Assembly (NCBI GenBank): GCA_011033025.1
Contig: WFMF01000449.1
Span: 1-64,000, forward strand
DNA: 64,000 bases
Direction of reading: 5' to 3'
Origin: Beroe forskalii
Taxonomy: Eukaryota > Ctenophora > Nuda > Beroida > Beroidae
Position numbers and translations under genes: made by a program. Under the pieces are notes generated by a model, which saw only the letters and a list, made by a program, of their open reading frames with translations, was not told the origin of the DNA and did no database searches. Of the stretch, positions 51,376 through 62,429 are shown in pieces. How positions within the stretch are numbered: the first letter of the stretch is position 1; every line of letters begins with the position of its first letter.

Positions 51376-51893
51376 GGCCGATACAACTGGAAAAGCAATT
51401 TGCAAACTGTGAGCGAGTATTATGTGGTTTTAATTTATTCAAGCGGTCACCAATTTGTCGTGATAATGTATCTTCGCTACTTTCTATTCGGATGGTACAT
51501 GGACAGGTTTGCTGGTACATTGTACAAGTGTCAAGTATTTATAAAATAACACGAGGTATGTGTGTAGTAGAGAATAATACGCCGAGCTGTAAATAAGCAA
51601 CACGCTACGAAGATAGAATATCTGACAATGAATTGCTGCAAAAGATGGTAATCAACATTGATTTGATAGTATCATCTATACTATATTTCATGAATAGAGT
51701 AGATAAATGGAGTTGAAATAAAACTCATTAAGGTAAAATTGCACCTTCAATAAGACATTAGGTATGAATAAGACATAATATAAAGTTTAAATAATAAATG
51801 AAAAAGGTACTTTTCGTGATAAAACTCATCTTGTCGCTTGAGAACTTCTGTCAATCTCCTCCATTTCCCGACTGTTCCTTTTCCAAGTCCTGT
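51376..51893. other. Convergent 3' region between KCTD3 and the orphan membrane protein
   Basis: AT-rich; should contain both 3' UTRs. No ORF or repeat of note. Confidence 0.5.
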
Positions 51894-53480
51894 TTATTCT
51901 TCTGCGACGTTATACTCATGTTCAGCTGTTGGTTGCTCCTCTGAAAAGACCTGTTTGAAAATAACTGAAACGTTGGTCTGAGGGGTATCCTTTTCCTTCT
52001 TCCTCAGTTTCTTTACGATCTGATAAAGGGCAACACCGCAGACACAACAGGCAATCACCACAGAGCATCCTATTAAGTACCACTTATGGTATTGGGGTCT
52101 TCTTGGGATGATTGGTACACTTGCATCCAATGGAATCAATGCATCAGTTTGAATCTTCTGCGAGATCAGCGACTTTGTAAAAAGGATCCAAGGAGTCGTA
52201 TGGGTCTTCCGTGAGATTGGATCAAAGATTCCAGCCCTCCAAAGCCCTGCGCCTGATTGATCTTCACTGCTCATCACCGTTATTTGGCACATAACTGCAC
52301 TGATTTTCTCTGCGGTTATTAGTCCTGAATCTGAGAAGTTCTGTGCGGTGTAAGTCACTTCTACTTCAGAGTCTTCCTGGCGTTGGAGCAGCCGGATGTT
52401 CTTCTTGTTGTCAGAAGAACGATCACTGAAGACAATGGTAAAGATGATCCGTTCTGCCGTACTGTTGTCAACAAAGAGGGATACCACAGTGAAAGTGTGG
52501 GATTTGCTTCCTACTTGGCACATCACGGAAGAACCGTGGGCAAGGAAAGAGTCGTACCCGAGGGTGTAAAATTTTCTGAGGAGGCTACTGGCTCTCCTAT
52601 TCTGTGTTGCCAGGGACGATATATCGTTACCTTCTCCGTCTTTCCAAACGATAGTGAGATTATGGGGTTTAGGAGATTGGGAACTTGAACATACCAATGT
52701 ATCCTCTTCCTCCTTCCCCTCCTCCCCCTCCCCCTCCCCCTCTTCGTTCATTCCAGACACCACGTACCTCTTATTAGCTGTCAATGTCAAGCTCACAACT
52801 GTATCTTCCATGCAAAAACTCCATGGTGAGGGTGCTTTCACGTATCCATCGTGTGTTTCTATCCGCGCCGAACACCTAGCACCGAAGACCTGCCATCCGA
52901 AATACAGCCTGTACAAAACGAAATCCTCACAGTCAAACTTCTCGACTAAGGAATGAGACACGGAGACAATTTCGGAGCAGTTGCTGTCTGAGTTTCTGTA
53001 GCTCATAACAACATGATACAGCGTTACACGGTCATGTTCGCTCGCAACCTCGGCAGGGACCAGGGTAAGCTGGAAAAGTCCGTTGCAATGCCCCTGAAAT
53101 GGGCAGTAGCTGTCTTCAAGACCTGGGAATTCCTTGATCATGACGTAGGGTCCTGTGTCGAATCTAATCCACTTTCCAGGGGGAAGGAGAGCATCGCAGT
53201 CCCCACAGGTCTTGGTTTGTGGGACTGCCTTGGCGTCCGGGGTCGGAGCGAAGGTGCAGTTCTCTCCTGTCTTTCTCCTCCTGTCCCAAGCAGTATCGTC
53301 TTGTATCCCCTTGTAAGAAGTGCTTCTACCGTAGGGAATGTAAGTGGATGTATCGGAACAGTTAGGGTAGGTTGTCTCTGGTGAAACATCCGTTTTGTTC
53401 CATCGGTCTCTCGGTTTTCTTTGATAGGTGATGCTCAGCAGTGCCACAAATACCCCTAGATGAGCGATTAGCATGGCCAT
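51894..53480 (-). CDS. Orphan type I membrane glycoprotein with an Ig-like domain
   Basis: Intronless ORF of 528 residues. Residues 1-20 (MAMLIAHLGVFVALLSITYQ) look like a signal peptide. The ectodomain has many cysteines (CGDCDALLPPGKWIRF, SYCPFQGHCNGLF, FDCEDF, GARCSA) and about seven N-glycosylation sequons (e.g. NKT28, NCS40, NCT74, NLT274, NST339). Residues 230-335 have Ig-like spacing: C264, W279 and C321 (LVCSSSQS...NLTIVWKD...VMCQVGS). An acidic run at 246-260 (EEGEGEGEEGKEEEE) is coded by a purine microsatellite. Residues 467-488 are a transmembrane helix (WYLIGCSVVIACCVCGVALY), followed by a basic stop-transfer (KKLRKKEK) and a 35-residue tail with EYNVAEE. I do not recognise the family. 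A receptor or adhesion protein is an inference from topology. Start chosen at the first ATG, which gives the signal peptide. Confidence 0.72.
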   Translation of the reverse strand: MAMLIAHLGVFVALLSITYQRKPRDRWNKTDVSPETTYPNCSDTSTYIPYGRSTSYKGIQDDTAWDRRRKTGENCTFAPTPDAKAVPQTKTCGDCDALLPPGKWIRFDTGPYVMIKEFPGLEDSYCPFQGHCNGLFQLTLVPAEVASEHDRVTLYHVVMSYRNSDSNCSEIVSVSHSLVEKFDCEDFVLYRLYFGWQVFGARCSARIETHDGYVKAPSPWSFCMEDTVVSLTLTANKRYVVSGMNEEGEGEGEEGKEEEDTLVCSSSQSPKPHNLTIVWKDGEGNDISSLATQNRRASSLLRKFYTLGYDSFLAHGSSVMCQVGSKSHTFTVVSLFVDNSTAERIIFTIVFSDRSSDNKKNIRLLQRQEDSEVEVTYTAQNFSDSGLITAEKISAVMCQITVMSSEDQSGAGLWRAGIFDPISRKTHTTPWILFTKSLISQKIQTDALIPLDASVPIIPRRPQYHKWYLIGCSVVIACCVCGVALYQIVKKLRKKEKDTPQTNVSVIFKQVFSEEQPTAEHEYNVAEE

Positions 53481-55130
53481 GCTTTCAAGTCAGGTCCAGC
53501 CGCAAGCTTATTTTAACGGAAGGAAATGAACAGTGAGTTATGGAATTTGCGACAAAAGTATTTAACGACTTTTTAAGCTATTTGATAGGTGACATGATTC
53601 AACTAACGTTACCGTCATTTTGACTATCCTATTGGACGTAATAATATTATGGTTTCCAGATTTTGCTTGTTAAACTTAATTAAAAATGAAACGAAGTGGG
53701 GGCATAATATGATAGATCCCGAATTCAATCCCGTAAATTGTTGTTTACTTTCATTTTACCAAGGAATAAACTTGCAAGAATTATGCCACTAATTCCTAAT
53801 GAAAATATGATGGCTATGGAGATGAAATAAAACGAGAAATTGGACATCCAATACCTTGTTAATTATAACTAAGAGTCTCATACAGCAATTGTATGAAACT
53901 TCAGAAAAGATGGTCTATCATGTATGTTTATATCCGTTGCAGCATTACCTGTGAGGTTTATCTCGTAAAGCCGTGTTTATTTAGTGGTAGGTCTGAGAAT
54001 AGACATATTCGAATTGCTATTCAATGATCGTAGTTTTATCTTTGTTTTTGGGTTTTCAAATTTTATTGCATTCTACAGCATAACTTATTGCTTCCTTTTG
54101 ACTATTTTGCAACTGCTTTTCTAACTTCATATCAAGTGTGTTTATTGATGATATGAAGCATATTCTACTTTTTCTTTCGAAGGGTCGCCTGTTTTAGTGA
54201 TCTATGAGGTTCAGTTATTTTCTGCCAGAGCGCTTTGAAAAGTGGGAATTAGTGTTGTAATGTTTATATCTGAGCTATCCTATTGTATTTTGATATATCA
54301 ACGTTGGGCGTTTGTAAATATGATAATATTGACACAGAGTATATTATCTCCGAACGCTGTTTTATCTCATTATGTCATTGGTTGTGGAAGATGATGAAAA
54401 GATATTCGTTTTTAGTACTATTTTAGTTAATTCCATATTCACAGTTGACTGAATTGAGAACTATCCTGCATTGATCAGAAACGGTTCCCACAAATTACTT
54501 CCGATCCTATTTGTAACTTATTATGAATAACTATTTTTTCATGCAACTGACACCCTAATCTCACTCCAGAGCTTTCCTTTCAATATTAACTCTGTCACTC
54601 AATTCTGTGTTGATAATATTTATAGAAAATAACTTCATAAAATTTTATAGAATTATTTGATTTCTTGCCAATTTCAACCATCTCAGTTTCATTGTAATTT
54701 ATTAATACAGCCTTCAACAGAACTTCATTGTAGGGAAGGAAAAAGTGGTCAAATGTGGGCTTTCTATTGAAAGTTTGGAAAAGTATTTAGATGAAGGCTT
54801 GAATTTTGACTGAAAATGATATTATTCGTTTCAATCAACAAAAAGTAAATTTTATCTACCCAAACATGTGGAACTAAAATGATGTACTTGATACATTCAA
54901 CCTTAATTCTTAACAGATTTTTCTCTGAAGTAAGCGGATATGGTATGACTCTCTGAAGCCCACGCATCTCTATACTCTACAAAATAGGAAAATACGCAAT
55001 CTAACCTCTTCAAAAACATCTGGATCAACTACATCTTGAAACGGATTCAATCATTGGTCTATCATAGACAAAATATTCTCCCAAACTCAAAACAGCGGGC
55101 ATCATCAGATCCTATCACACCCTCCCAGGA
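53481..55130. other. Intergenic spacer between divergent genes
   Basis: AT-rich; should carry promoters of the orphan membrane gene (minus) and EDEM2 (plus). No coding or repeat signal that I can support. Confidence 0.5.
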
Positions 55131-57169
55131 ATGACATCCCTCCTTCTCCCCCTCCTCCTCCTGATGACATCACCACACCACCTTGTCGTATCAGCTGACC
55201 ACACCAAGGAAAACACCCTCTACAGGCTCCGAGCTGAGGAGATGTTCCACCACGCCTACCAGGTAAGACACGACCAGTTAACCCAACCAATAAAACGATC
55301 TAACCCGGCGTTCTTAGCCAACCGAAACCGCAACAGAATATTTTGATTTCGCAAGTAACCGTTTCTAGGGGAATTGGGAAACGGTTGGTTTATCCCAACC
55401 GTAACCGAAAAAACGGTTAACCAACACTTTTCGCCTAACCGTAACCGGATTTTCTGAGAAATGCTAAAGTTTGCTTCCTCCAGGGCTACATGGATCACGC
55501 CTACCCAGCTGACGAGCTCCAACCCCTCTCCTGCTCCGGCCTCTCCACCTGGGGTAACTTCTCCCTGACCCTCATTGACTCCCTCGACTCTCTGGTAGTA
55601 TTCGGGCTGTACGATGAGTTCAGGGAGGGAGTGGAGAGGGTCGTGGCGAACACCAACTTCTCTGTGGATAAGAACGTTAGTGTGTTCGAGACTAACATCA
55701 GGGTGGTTGGAGGGTTGCTGTCCGCTCACCTGCTGATGGAGCGAGGGAGGATGGAGCTGCCTGTAGGGTGGCCCTGTGCCGGACCTCTCCTCGACCTGGC
55801 TGTGGACATCGCCAGACGCCTTCTCCCTGCCTTCGCCACACCCACAGGACTACCGTACGGTACGGTGAATCTGCTGTACGGGGTGCCTAAGTTTGAGACC
55901 ACTGTGACAGGTACGGCTGGGTGTGGCACCTATCTTCTGGAGTTTGGGATGTTGTCTCGACTGACTGGGGACCCAACTTTTGAGCATGCAGCTCGTCGAG
56001 CTCTCAAATCCTTGTACAACGCTCGGTCATCTGCTCTGAATCTGGTGGGGAATCACATCGATATCACGCGGGCTGAGTGGATTTACAAAGAAGCTGGGAT
56101 TGGAGGGAATGTGGACTCTTACTACGAGTACCTGCTAAAGGGAGGCCTGTTCTTCGAAGACTTCGACTTGGTCTCCCAGTTCAAGGTGCTGTATAAAGCA
56201 GTGGTGAACAACCTACAACACGAGTACTGGTACATCTGGAGCAACATGTTCAGTGGGATGCCCACTCTGCCTTCTGTGTCAACACTAGACGCGTTCTGGC
56301 CGAGTTTACAAATCCTACTGGGAGATATCAAGAGTGCTGGGAAGACTCTCACTAACTTCTACTCCCTCATATCGCACTACGGATTTACTCCGGAAGCGTT
56401 TAGTTTGCTGTCCGGACAGGTCAGTCAGGGCAGTGAGATCTACCCACTACGACCTGAGTTCGTGGAGAGTCTGGTGTACATGTACCAAGCCACGGGGGAT
56501 CAAATGTGGCGGAACATGGGGAAACAGGTGCTGGACAGCATACAAACCAGCGCTAGGACACCCTGTGGCTATGCTACTGTCAGCAACGTGGTGACCCATC
56601 AGCTGGAGGACAAAATGGAGTCGTTCTTCCTCTCGGAAACCACCAAATACCTCTACCTGCTCTTCTCGGACGACCACTGGATCTTTGACAAGGGGGTGTG
56701 GGGTAACATCAGCGTGTCTCAGGATGAGAGAGGGGAGTATCGGGTGTGTGCCCCCAATAGTTTCGGATACACTTTCACAACTGAAGCCCACCCTTTCCCT
56801 GCAGGAGTTCTGGGGTGCTGCTACCCCCAGCAAAAGGTGGAGGACAGGTTACTTAACAAGATATACAAAACTCCTGATCAGAATGCGTGGGTCTTCTCCA
56901 ACCCTCCCAAGCAGCAGCCGGATAAGGTCATGTTTAGACCGAGTGTGGACCGCATTTTCCTCTCCAAACCAAATGAGGGGCGATCTAGCACACTGCTGAG
57001 TTTTCTGGTTAAAATAGTTCGTTCGCATTACCCAGTTTGCTTTATAGAGGACGCTCCAGAGGTAGAGATTGTGGATCATAACTGTGCGACGAGACCTTGG
57101 TATGCGAAGTATGAGATTTACGGGACTGAGTGGAAGAAGGTTGTGGGTAAGGAAGGGTTTATTTTCTGA
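55131..57169 (+). CDS. EDEM2: ER degradation-enhancing alpha-mannosidase-like protein 2
   Basis: Two exons, 55131-55262 and 55484-57169, join in phase 0 to 605 residues (human EDEM2 578). The N-terminus is a signal peptide (MTSLLLPLLLLMTSPHHLVV). The GH47 mannosidase domain starts at MFHHAYQGYMDHAYPADEL and has STWGNFSLTLIDSLDSLVV, SVFETNIRVVGGLLSAHLL (E113), WPCAGPLLDLA, TPTGLPYGTVNLL, GIGGNVDSYYEYLLKGG (about D255), RPEFVES (367-373), MESFFLSETTKYLYLLF (E423, E430) and TTEAHPFP (about 476-483). The acidic residues and the EAH loop of the family are all present. EDEM2 with TXNDC11 trims Man9 to Man8B on misfolded glycoproteins to start ERAD. The short intron contains aaccgtaacc/ggttaacc repeats. 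The stop codon lies in the first unit of a 14-bp repeat that supplies five AATAAA signals. Confidence 0.95.
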
Positions 57170-57236
57170 ATAAAATTTTCTGAATAAAATTTTCTGAATA
57201 AAATTTTCTGAATAAAATTTTCTGAATAAAATTTTC
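57167..57236 (+). terminator. Five tandem AATAAA polyadenylation signals at the EDEM2 stop
   Basis: TGAATAAAATTTTC is repeated five times exactly, beginning with the TGA stop codon. Each unit carries AATAAA. A polyA signal overlapping the stop codon would give an extremely short 3' UTR, so the last units or later signals may be the ones used. Confidence 0.85.
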
Positions 57237-57665
57237 TGAACGCATTTATTAAGTCTTACTAAAAAGGCGTAAGGAAAAGAAATTTAGCTCTTGAAAATTT
57301 GAAAGCGGGCACAATTCTTTTTATTTGTGTTGCAGTTTCATGTTGATTGATTATTCACATTTAATTATAATGCATATATTTAATTCTAATCATCATATTT
57401 GATTTATAGTTGCTATTTTAATACAGATTGCAGTTTTGTTTATTTATTTTTTGTGGCCGTGGACTGTTTTACTACTGATTTCTCCGTCCTTTCAGTTCAA
57501 GATTTAAGTTACTATTTAGAAGTTTACTCATACCAAACAGGACTTAATCATAACAATAGCGGACGACGATAATCACATGATTTTCGAAAGATTCTGATGA
57601 AAGCCACTCTTGTATCTTTTGAAAATTTAATAAATTTCTACTTCTTGCATAGCTGCTAGTAGTTG

Positions 57666-59256
57666 ATGACCCAACATGAAAAAGGCGAGGTAATCACGCT
57701 CCCAAACCCACGAAAAAGAAGGAGATCAGACGAGGATTTCACGGAAAGAAGGAGGCAGAAGGAATGCTTCATCAACCAACTCATCAAGCAAGGTTAGGAT
57801 CAGCATGTTTTCACTTTTACAATGCAGTTTGATGAATAATTGAGAACTATATGTAACGGAATACAATTTGCATTGAACTCCCTTCCTTCCTCTGACTGAT
57901 TACGTAATATATGAACCATCTCATATTATGATTCATGAGATTACCAGAATGACAGAGTTCCTGAGTTCAGATTAAAGCTCATAATCATTCCCAGGTGACC
58001 CCATCTCGCGGGAAGATATCCGTTATCTAGCCCTGTCTGAAGGCGGGTTGCTGAGTAACGAGTACAGGAGGGTGCTATGGTTAGCATTCCTACAGATAGA
58101 GCAGGATGAGAGTGCGAGGGAGTGTGATATCACAGAGTTCAGAGACTACTCTCAGGTATATCATTAGCTATACCCGCGTACTTTGGCCTCAGCTAATTGT
58201 AACATCACACCTCTCAGGTACCTTAATCATTAGCTATACCCGTAACCCGGGTACTTTAGACCTCAGATTAATCGTGACGTCACACGTCTCAGGTACACCT
58301 AAATCACTGAACTCGGAAGTGACATTTCTGTAAGCTGTACTCTATCATTTCTCAATGTGCCATGTAATCCCCGTCTGCAGGTGTGTCTGGATGTGCACAG
58401 GTGCAATTCCCGCATCCCCAAAGACTCCTCCCAGACCCAAGCTACCGCCATTAAAACCCGGCTGAGGAACGTTATCATCAAGTCCCTTGCGGAGGGGCCA
58501 TCCAGACATTACTACCAGGTAACGAGTAGTGACGTCACAGTTTTCTGGTGACGTCACCAGGAAACGAACGGTTTACATTTTAATCAATTAATCCGGTTAC
58601 GGTTACGGTTGGCTTAAATTGCCTGGTGAACCGGTATTTCCTCGCCTCTGTTTCAGACATTTCAGTGAGATAAATTTCTATCATTTCATTACCAGCTGAC
58701 CAGGGTTACCAGAGTTACCATAACGTTACCAGGGTTACCATGACGTCAGCATGACGATGCTCTACGTACTGGGAGAGCGGTTAGCGGCTCGGTTCATGTC
58801 TCGACTCTGTCGCTCCCACCTCGCTTCCCACATCCGACAAAACCTGGACGAAACTTCCAAGCAGATGAAACTTGTTATTCCGCTAGTCAGTCAGGTGAGT
58901 GGTGACGTCATCATCAGGGGTTGAAATGGTTTGATGATGACGTCATCATCAGGGGTTAAAATGGTTCAATGATGAAGACAAGCCTACGGAGGCGAATTGG
59001 GTAAAACTAAAATTTTGTGATGATGAAATTTTTGAATTAATTTTATGTTGAATTCTCTATTCGCAATTGCAAACATTGGTTGACAGCTTTTTGATCATGT
59101 AGATCTTATCCTATTATCGAAAATTCATGGTTCATTTCAGAAAAGTCCAGAACTCTCGGATTTCATTATGGATTCAGATGCGGGAACCATGTTCAGTCTA
59201 TCTTGGATAATCACGTGGTTTGCTTACGTCATAGATGATGAAAGCACCATTTACAG
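57666..59256 (+). CDS. TBC1D20: TBC1D20-type Rab1 GAP, first five exons
   Basis: Exons 57666-57792, 57995-58155, 58381-58518, 58733-58894 and 59141-59256 join in phase to about 234 residues. They match TBC1D20: basic N-terminus (PRKRRRSDEDF), ISREDIRYLALSEGGLLSNE, YRRVLW, LDVHRCNSRIP with the arginine-finger motif, HYYQ|GYHDVSMTMLYVLGER with the glutamine finger YQG, LVSQKSPELSDFI and DAGTMFSLSWIITWFAYVID. TBC1D20 is an ER-anchored GAP for Rab1. The rest of the TBC domain and the C-terminal membrane anchor were not found. After IYR the frame runs on as YFDRVSLL, resembling the family's RLYDFFLACHPL, and stops at 59350, so exon 5 may extend or the gene may be cut short. Donor of exon 2 is triplicated and the exon 4 acceptor region is duplicated. 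Confidence 0.85.
58150..58300 (+). repeat. Triplicated donor region of TBC1D20 exon 2
   Basis: TCTCAG|GTA occurs at the real donor (58156) and again at 58218 and 58293. The 62-75-bp segments between them share atcattagctatacccg, ggcctcag/gacctcag and acatcacacc/gtcacacg. The exon end with its CAG|GT has been duplicated twice into the intron. Confidence 0.85.
58693..58745 (+). repeat. Tandem acceptor copies at TBC1D20 exon 4
   Basis: accagggttaccagagttaccataacgttaccag precedes the exon start GGTTACCATGACGTC in overlapping pieces, so the exon's first codons (GYH) and the cag are present two to three times. Use of the upstream CAG (exon start at 58704) would shift the frame by 29 bases; the assigned start at 58733 gives GYHDVS as in the family. 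Confidence 0.75.
58900..58975 (+). repeat. Direct repeat in the TBC1D20 intron 4 donor region
   Basis: tgacgtcatcatcaggggtt followed by g/a-aaatggtt is present twice in a row, eight bases after the exon 4 donor at 58895. Each unit contains TGACGTCA. Confidence 0.85.
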
Positions 59257-59384
59257 GTACTTCGATAGAGTTTCATTATTAATCGACAACAACTTTCAAA
59301 TTATTATTGGATGTTTGAATAAACACATATATAACTTGGACTTTACTTGAACTATAAACTCAATTTTACATCTGCCACACGTTC

Positions 59385-59435
59385 TAACGATCCGTGAACT
59401 AAATCCTCCCAAAGACGTTAGAAATCTTTAGAAAT
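59385..59435. repeat. Fragment of the KCTD3-intron foldback element end
   Basis: gtgaactaaatcctcccaaa followed by gacgttagaa matches the outer arm of the element at 47418-50786 (there gatgttagaa). It is a solo remnant of the same family. Confidence 0.7.
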
Positions 59436-59620
59436 TGTTAGAAATGAATAAGTTCATTGTTTAAAGTATACACTTATACGGTCACAACTGAGATCATGAA
59501 AGCCGTAAATTATGAAAATTCACTAAAATCATAACAAATTACCGAAAGAATAATTTGCAGAGACATTTATGAATGACTTATCAATGACAGTTTTACCCTC
59601 TCGCTCATAATAAATATTTT

Positions 59621-60218
59621 CTACAAAGTTGTTGCTCTCTGTCTCGCCACTCTGCTCCTACCCCTTCCACTTCGTCCTATGATACTGGGAGGTAACAAGG
59701 CACACGACTGGATAAAGCCTGGTTTTCGGGAATTAGTTGCTTCAACTGCGCTGCAACCAGACATGCTGCTACTTGGTACGATACTGGGAGCACCAAGTGA
59801 CACATCACTTGGTTTATCAAGAGGCCCATCGCATAACATATCACTTGGAACATCATCGGAGAGACTGGAACAAAATATCTTCTCCAGGATAACACCACCA
59901 TTTTCCTCCATAACCACTCCGATTTCACGGATTGGCTCGTTAAAAAAGAATCTCATAATTTCTCCATTTTGGGATGATGCCAAAGAAATTCCGCCCATCT
60001 GGTGTCATGGCATTATCATATTTTGATAAAACACGAGATTGCTTTTCATCATCTCCTGAGTGTAGGAATCGCCAACGTCATGTTGTTTGGCATTCTTACT
60101 AGATCCCTGTTCATGACTACTAAATATATTGTTGAGGCCGAGGGAAGGGTGAATCCTCTTCCGTCTTATAGCACCATCCCTCCTGACTGGTTCAGTTGAT
60201 GAAGCCGGTCTAAATACC
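59621..60218 (-). pseudogene. Possible cytoplasmic tail of the broken GPCR
   Basis: Two minus-strand frames in the same register, 60310-60005 and 59998-59621, are separated by one TGA and read low-complexity hydrophilic sequence (SSLSDDVPSDMLCDGPLDKP, SLGAPSIVPSSSMSG). They directly follow the GPCR remnant. Coding status is uncertain. Confidence 0.35.
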
Positions 60219-60898
60219 CTATGATTTGGTCTGGCCGCCCTCTGATTCTGGTCTGACCGTCCTCTGATTCTGTCTGACTGTCCTCTGGGCTCTTCTAAAG
60301 GTCCTGGCACTCCTCCCGAACCCCCGGTTTAAAACGTGCCTTCGGAAGTCTCGCATTCTCCAGAAGCAAATCAAAGGGTTGCAGAAGGAGTTGATGAGAT
60401 AGCTCTGTACCAGGCTGTAGCTGATAAAATACACCACAAACTCAACTGAAACACGGTTTTCTCGGAAATACACTGCAAATATCTGTCGGGGATAAGAGGA
60501 ATCCAGATTCCTGCCGTTCTTGACCACCCACGCCTTGAACCACGCCTGAAACAGCAGAGTACACACAATGACAGGCATGTTTACGACAAGACACGAGGAA
60601 ATGAAGATAACGAGGGTGAAGCCGCTGTGGAACCATTTCCGGCTGATTACCCTGGCTCTGTAACTGGATCGAGTGCGTTTCCACTGGATAGCGAGCTTGC
60701 TGCACGACACCACGCAACTTACGAAGGTAATCCCCAGGGGAGGTAGAGGAAGACATACAGGAGAGAGATGGCCCGGCTGTGTTTGAGGGATGATATCACG
60801 GAAAACTGACCCGTGCAGCAGGCCTGGGACTTGGTGAACCGAACTTTGGGTGAGTAACGTAGGAATGCTGCGATAGTTCCCACCAAAACAAGGATAAC
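60219..60898 (-). pseudogene. Broken or partial class A GPCR (TM4-TM7)
   Basis: The segment 60898-60719 encodes VILVLVGTIAAFL, then QACCTGQFSVISS and ISLLYVFLYLPWG, consistent with TM4, ECL2 and the start of TM5. From about 60735 the reading frame changes by one base in a G run and continues as ITFVSCVVSCSKLAIQW, FTLVIFISSCLVVNMPVIVC (TM6) and EFVVYFISYSLVQSYLINSF then CNPLICFWRMRDFRRHVLNR (TM7 with NPLIC for NPxxY, and helix 8). The tail has tandem copies of RTVRQNQ-like repeats from an approximately 20-bp direct repeat. No TM1-3 is seen. It could be a pseudogene, or a gene with an assembly error in the G run and upstream exons elsewhere. Confidence 0.65.
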
Positions 60899-61864
60899 AT
60901 TTTACTACGGTAGCAGCGTGTAGTTGTGTATGCACTTCGATGTCCAGAATTTTTGACCATTGGAAGTTGTTCTCCAGGCAATTCTGGTCCAGAATCATCT
61001 AGGTACCACTTTTGTATCGCTAGACACATGCCTGTGGGGCCACGCCCATGCCACGCCCTTAGGCGCGTATGGGTGAAATTCGTATCTCGGTCCAGGAAGG
61101 TCGTAGAGACTCCGTTTTGAGCTCAAACGAAGCGCAATGACCATGTTTATATTAGACTTGTTAATAAACATATGCCCAAAAATGCTCAGGAAAAAAGTTA
61201 TGGGAGAAAAACTGATTTTCGAGCCATGCGCAAGCCATGTATTGGATAATTTTCATATCTCGGTCGAGGAAGGTCATATAGACTCCGTTTTGGGCTCAAA
61301 CGAATCGCAATGGCCATGTTTATATTTAATTTGGAATGAAAATTTGCCCTAAAATGCTCAGGAAACAAGTTATGGGCGAAAAACTAATTTTCGAGCCATG
61401 CGCAAGCCATGTATCAGGTAATTTTCATGATATCTCGGTCCAGGAAGGCCGTAAGGACTTCTTTTATGGCTCGAAAAAACCACTTTAGCCTAGTTTATAT
61501 TCGATTTGTTGATAAACATTTATCCTAAAATGCTCAGGAAAAAGTTATGGGCTAAAAACTGTTTATTCTATTCATACACAAAGCATTTATTGCATGATCA
61601 ACTCGAATTCCCAGTGACGTAGCCGGAGGGTATGCATTGTATGCCCTGAAAAAGTCCCTAGCATAGTTTCAAACTTTGAGAAAACATCTTATCATAGCTG
61701 ATTAGGCTTAATTTACCTGTTTGCTGTGAAAATCTGCATACCATGGAAATATTTCGCATACCCTGATCTCAAAGCCTTGCTAAGTTACTGCAAATTCCCT
61801 GACAAATAAGACAAGGGGCTATCTATAGTACTTGCATTAGCCAAAATACTCACTAAATCTTGAT

Positions 61865-62133
61865 GCAGATCTTGATGCAATATCCTCCCTCTAAACCTGT
61901 AAACCTGTTTTAGACCATTTACTGCTGAGCTTCCCTAATCCCTCACTTTTAAGTTAGGACAATCTTTCTGTCAAGACTCAAAATATTAAAGATATTCTGA
62001 ATATTCAGAATATCTTTAATATATTGATTCATGACAGAAAGATTGTCGTAACTTAAAAGTGAGGGATTAGGGAAGCTCAGCAGTAAATGGTCTAAAACAG
62101 GTTTAGAGGGAGGATATTGCATCAAGATCTGCT
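61865..62133. repeat. About 270-bp near-perfect palindrome
   Basis: The arms 61865-62002 and 62003-62133 are reverse complements, meeting at gatattctgaatattcagaa. The left arm has one extra short duplication (gtaaacct). There is essentially no spacer, so the DNA can form a cruciform. A diverged single arm recurs at about 63450-63535. Confidence 0.9.
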
Positions 62134-62429
62134 TTCGGGGTGCAAGCCATGACTGCTTTAGTGGGTCAAACTTCCAACTTTCAGTTAATCATAATTTGAT
62201 ATGAATACTATCAAGATCTGAATACTATCAAGATATAATGAATACTATCATTATATGATGATTGATGCTATTGTTATACTTATAGTTATCATTGATAAGT
62301 TACTTGAATAAGTGACTTGAATCTAAATATGTTCTAAATTTGAAATGAGCATAAACTACTTCTGATCATGCGATAACAAAAACCATTGGGCTGTGTATTG
62401 AAGTATTTAGATCGATTGAAACCATAGAT

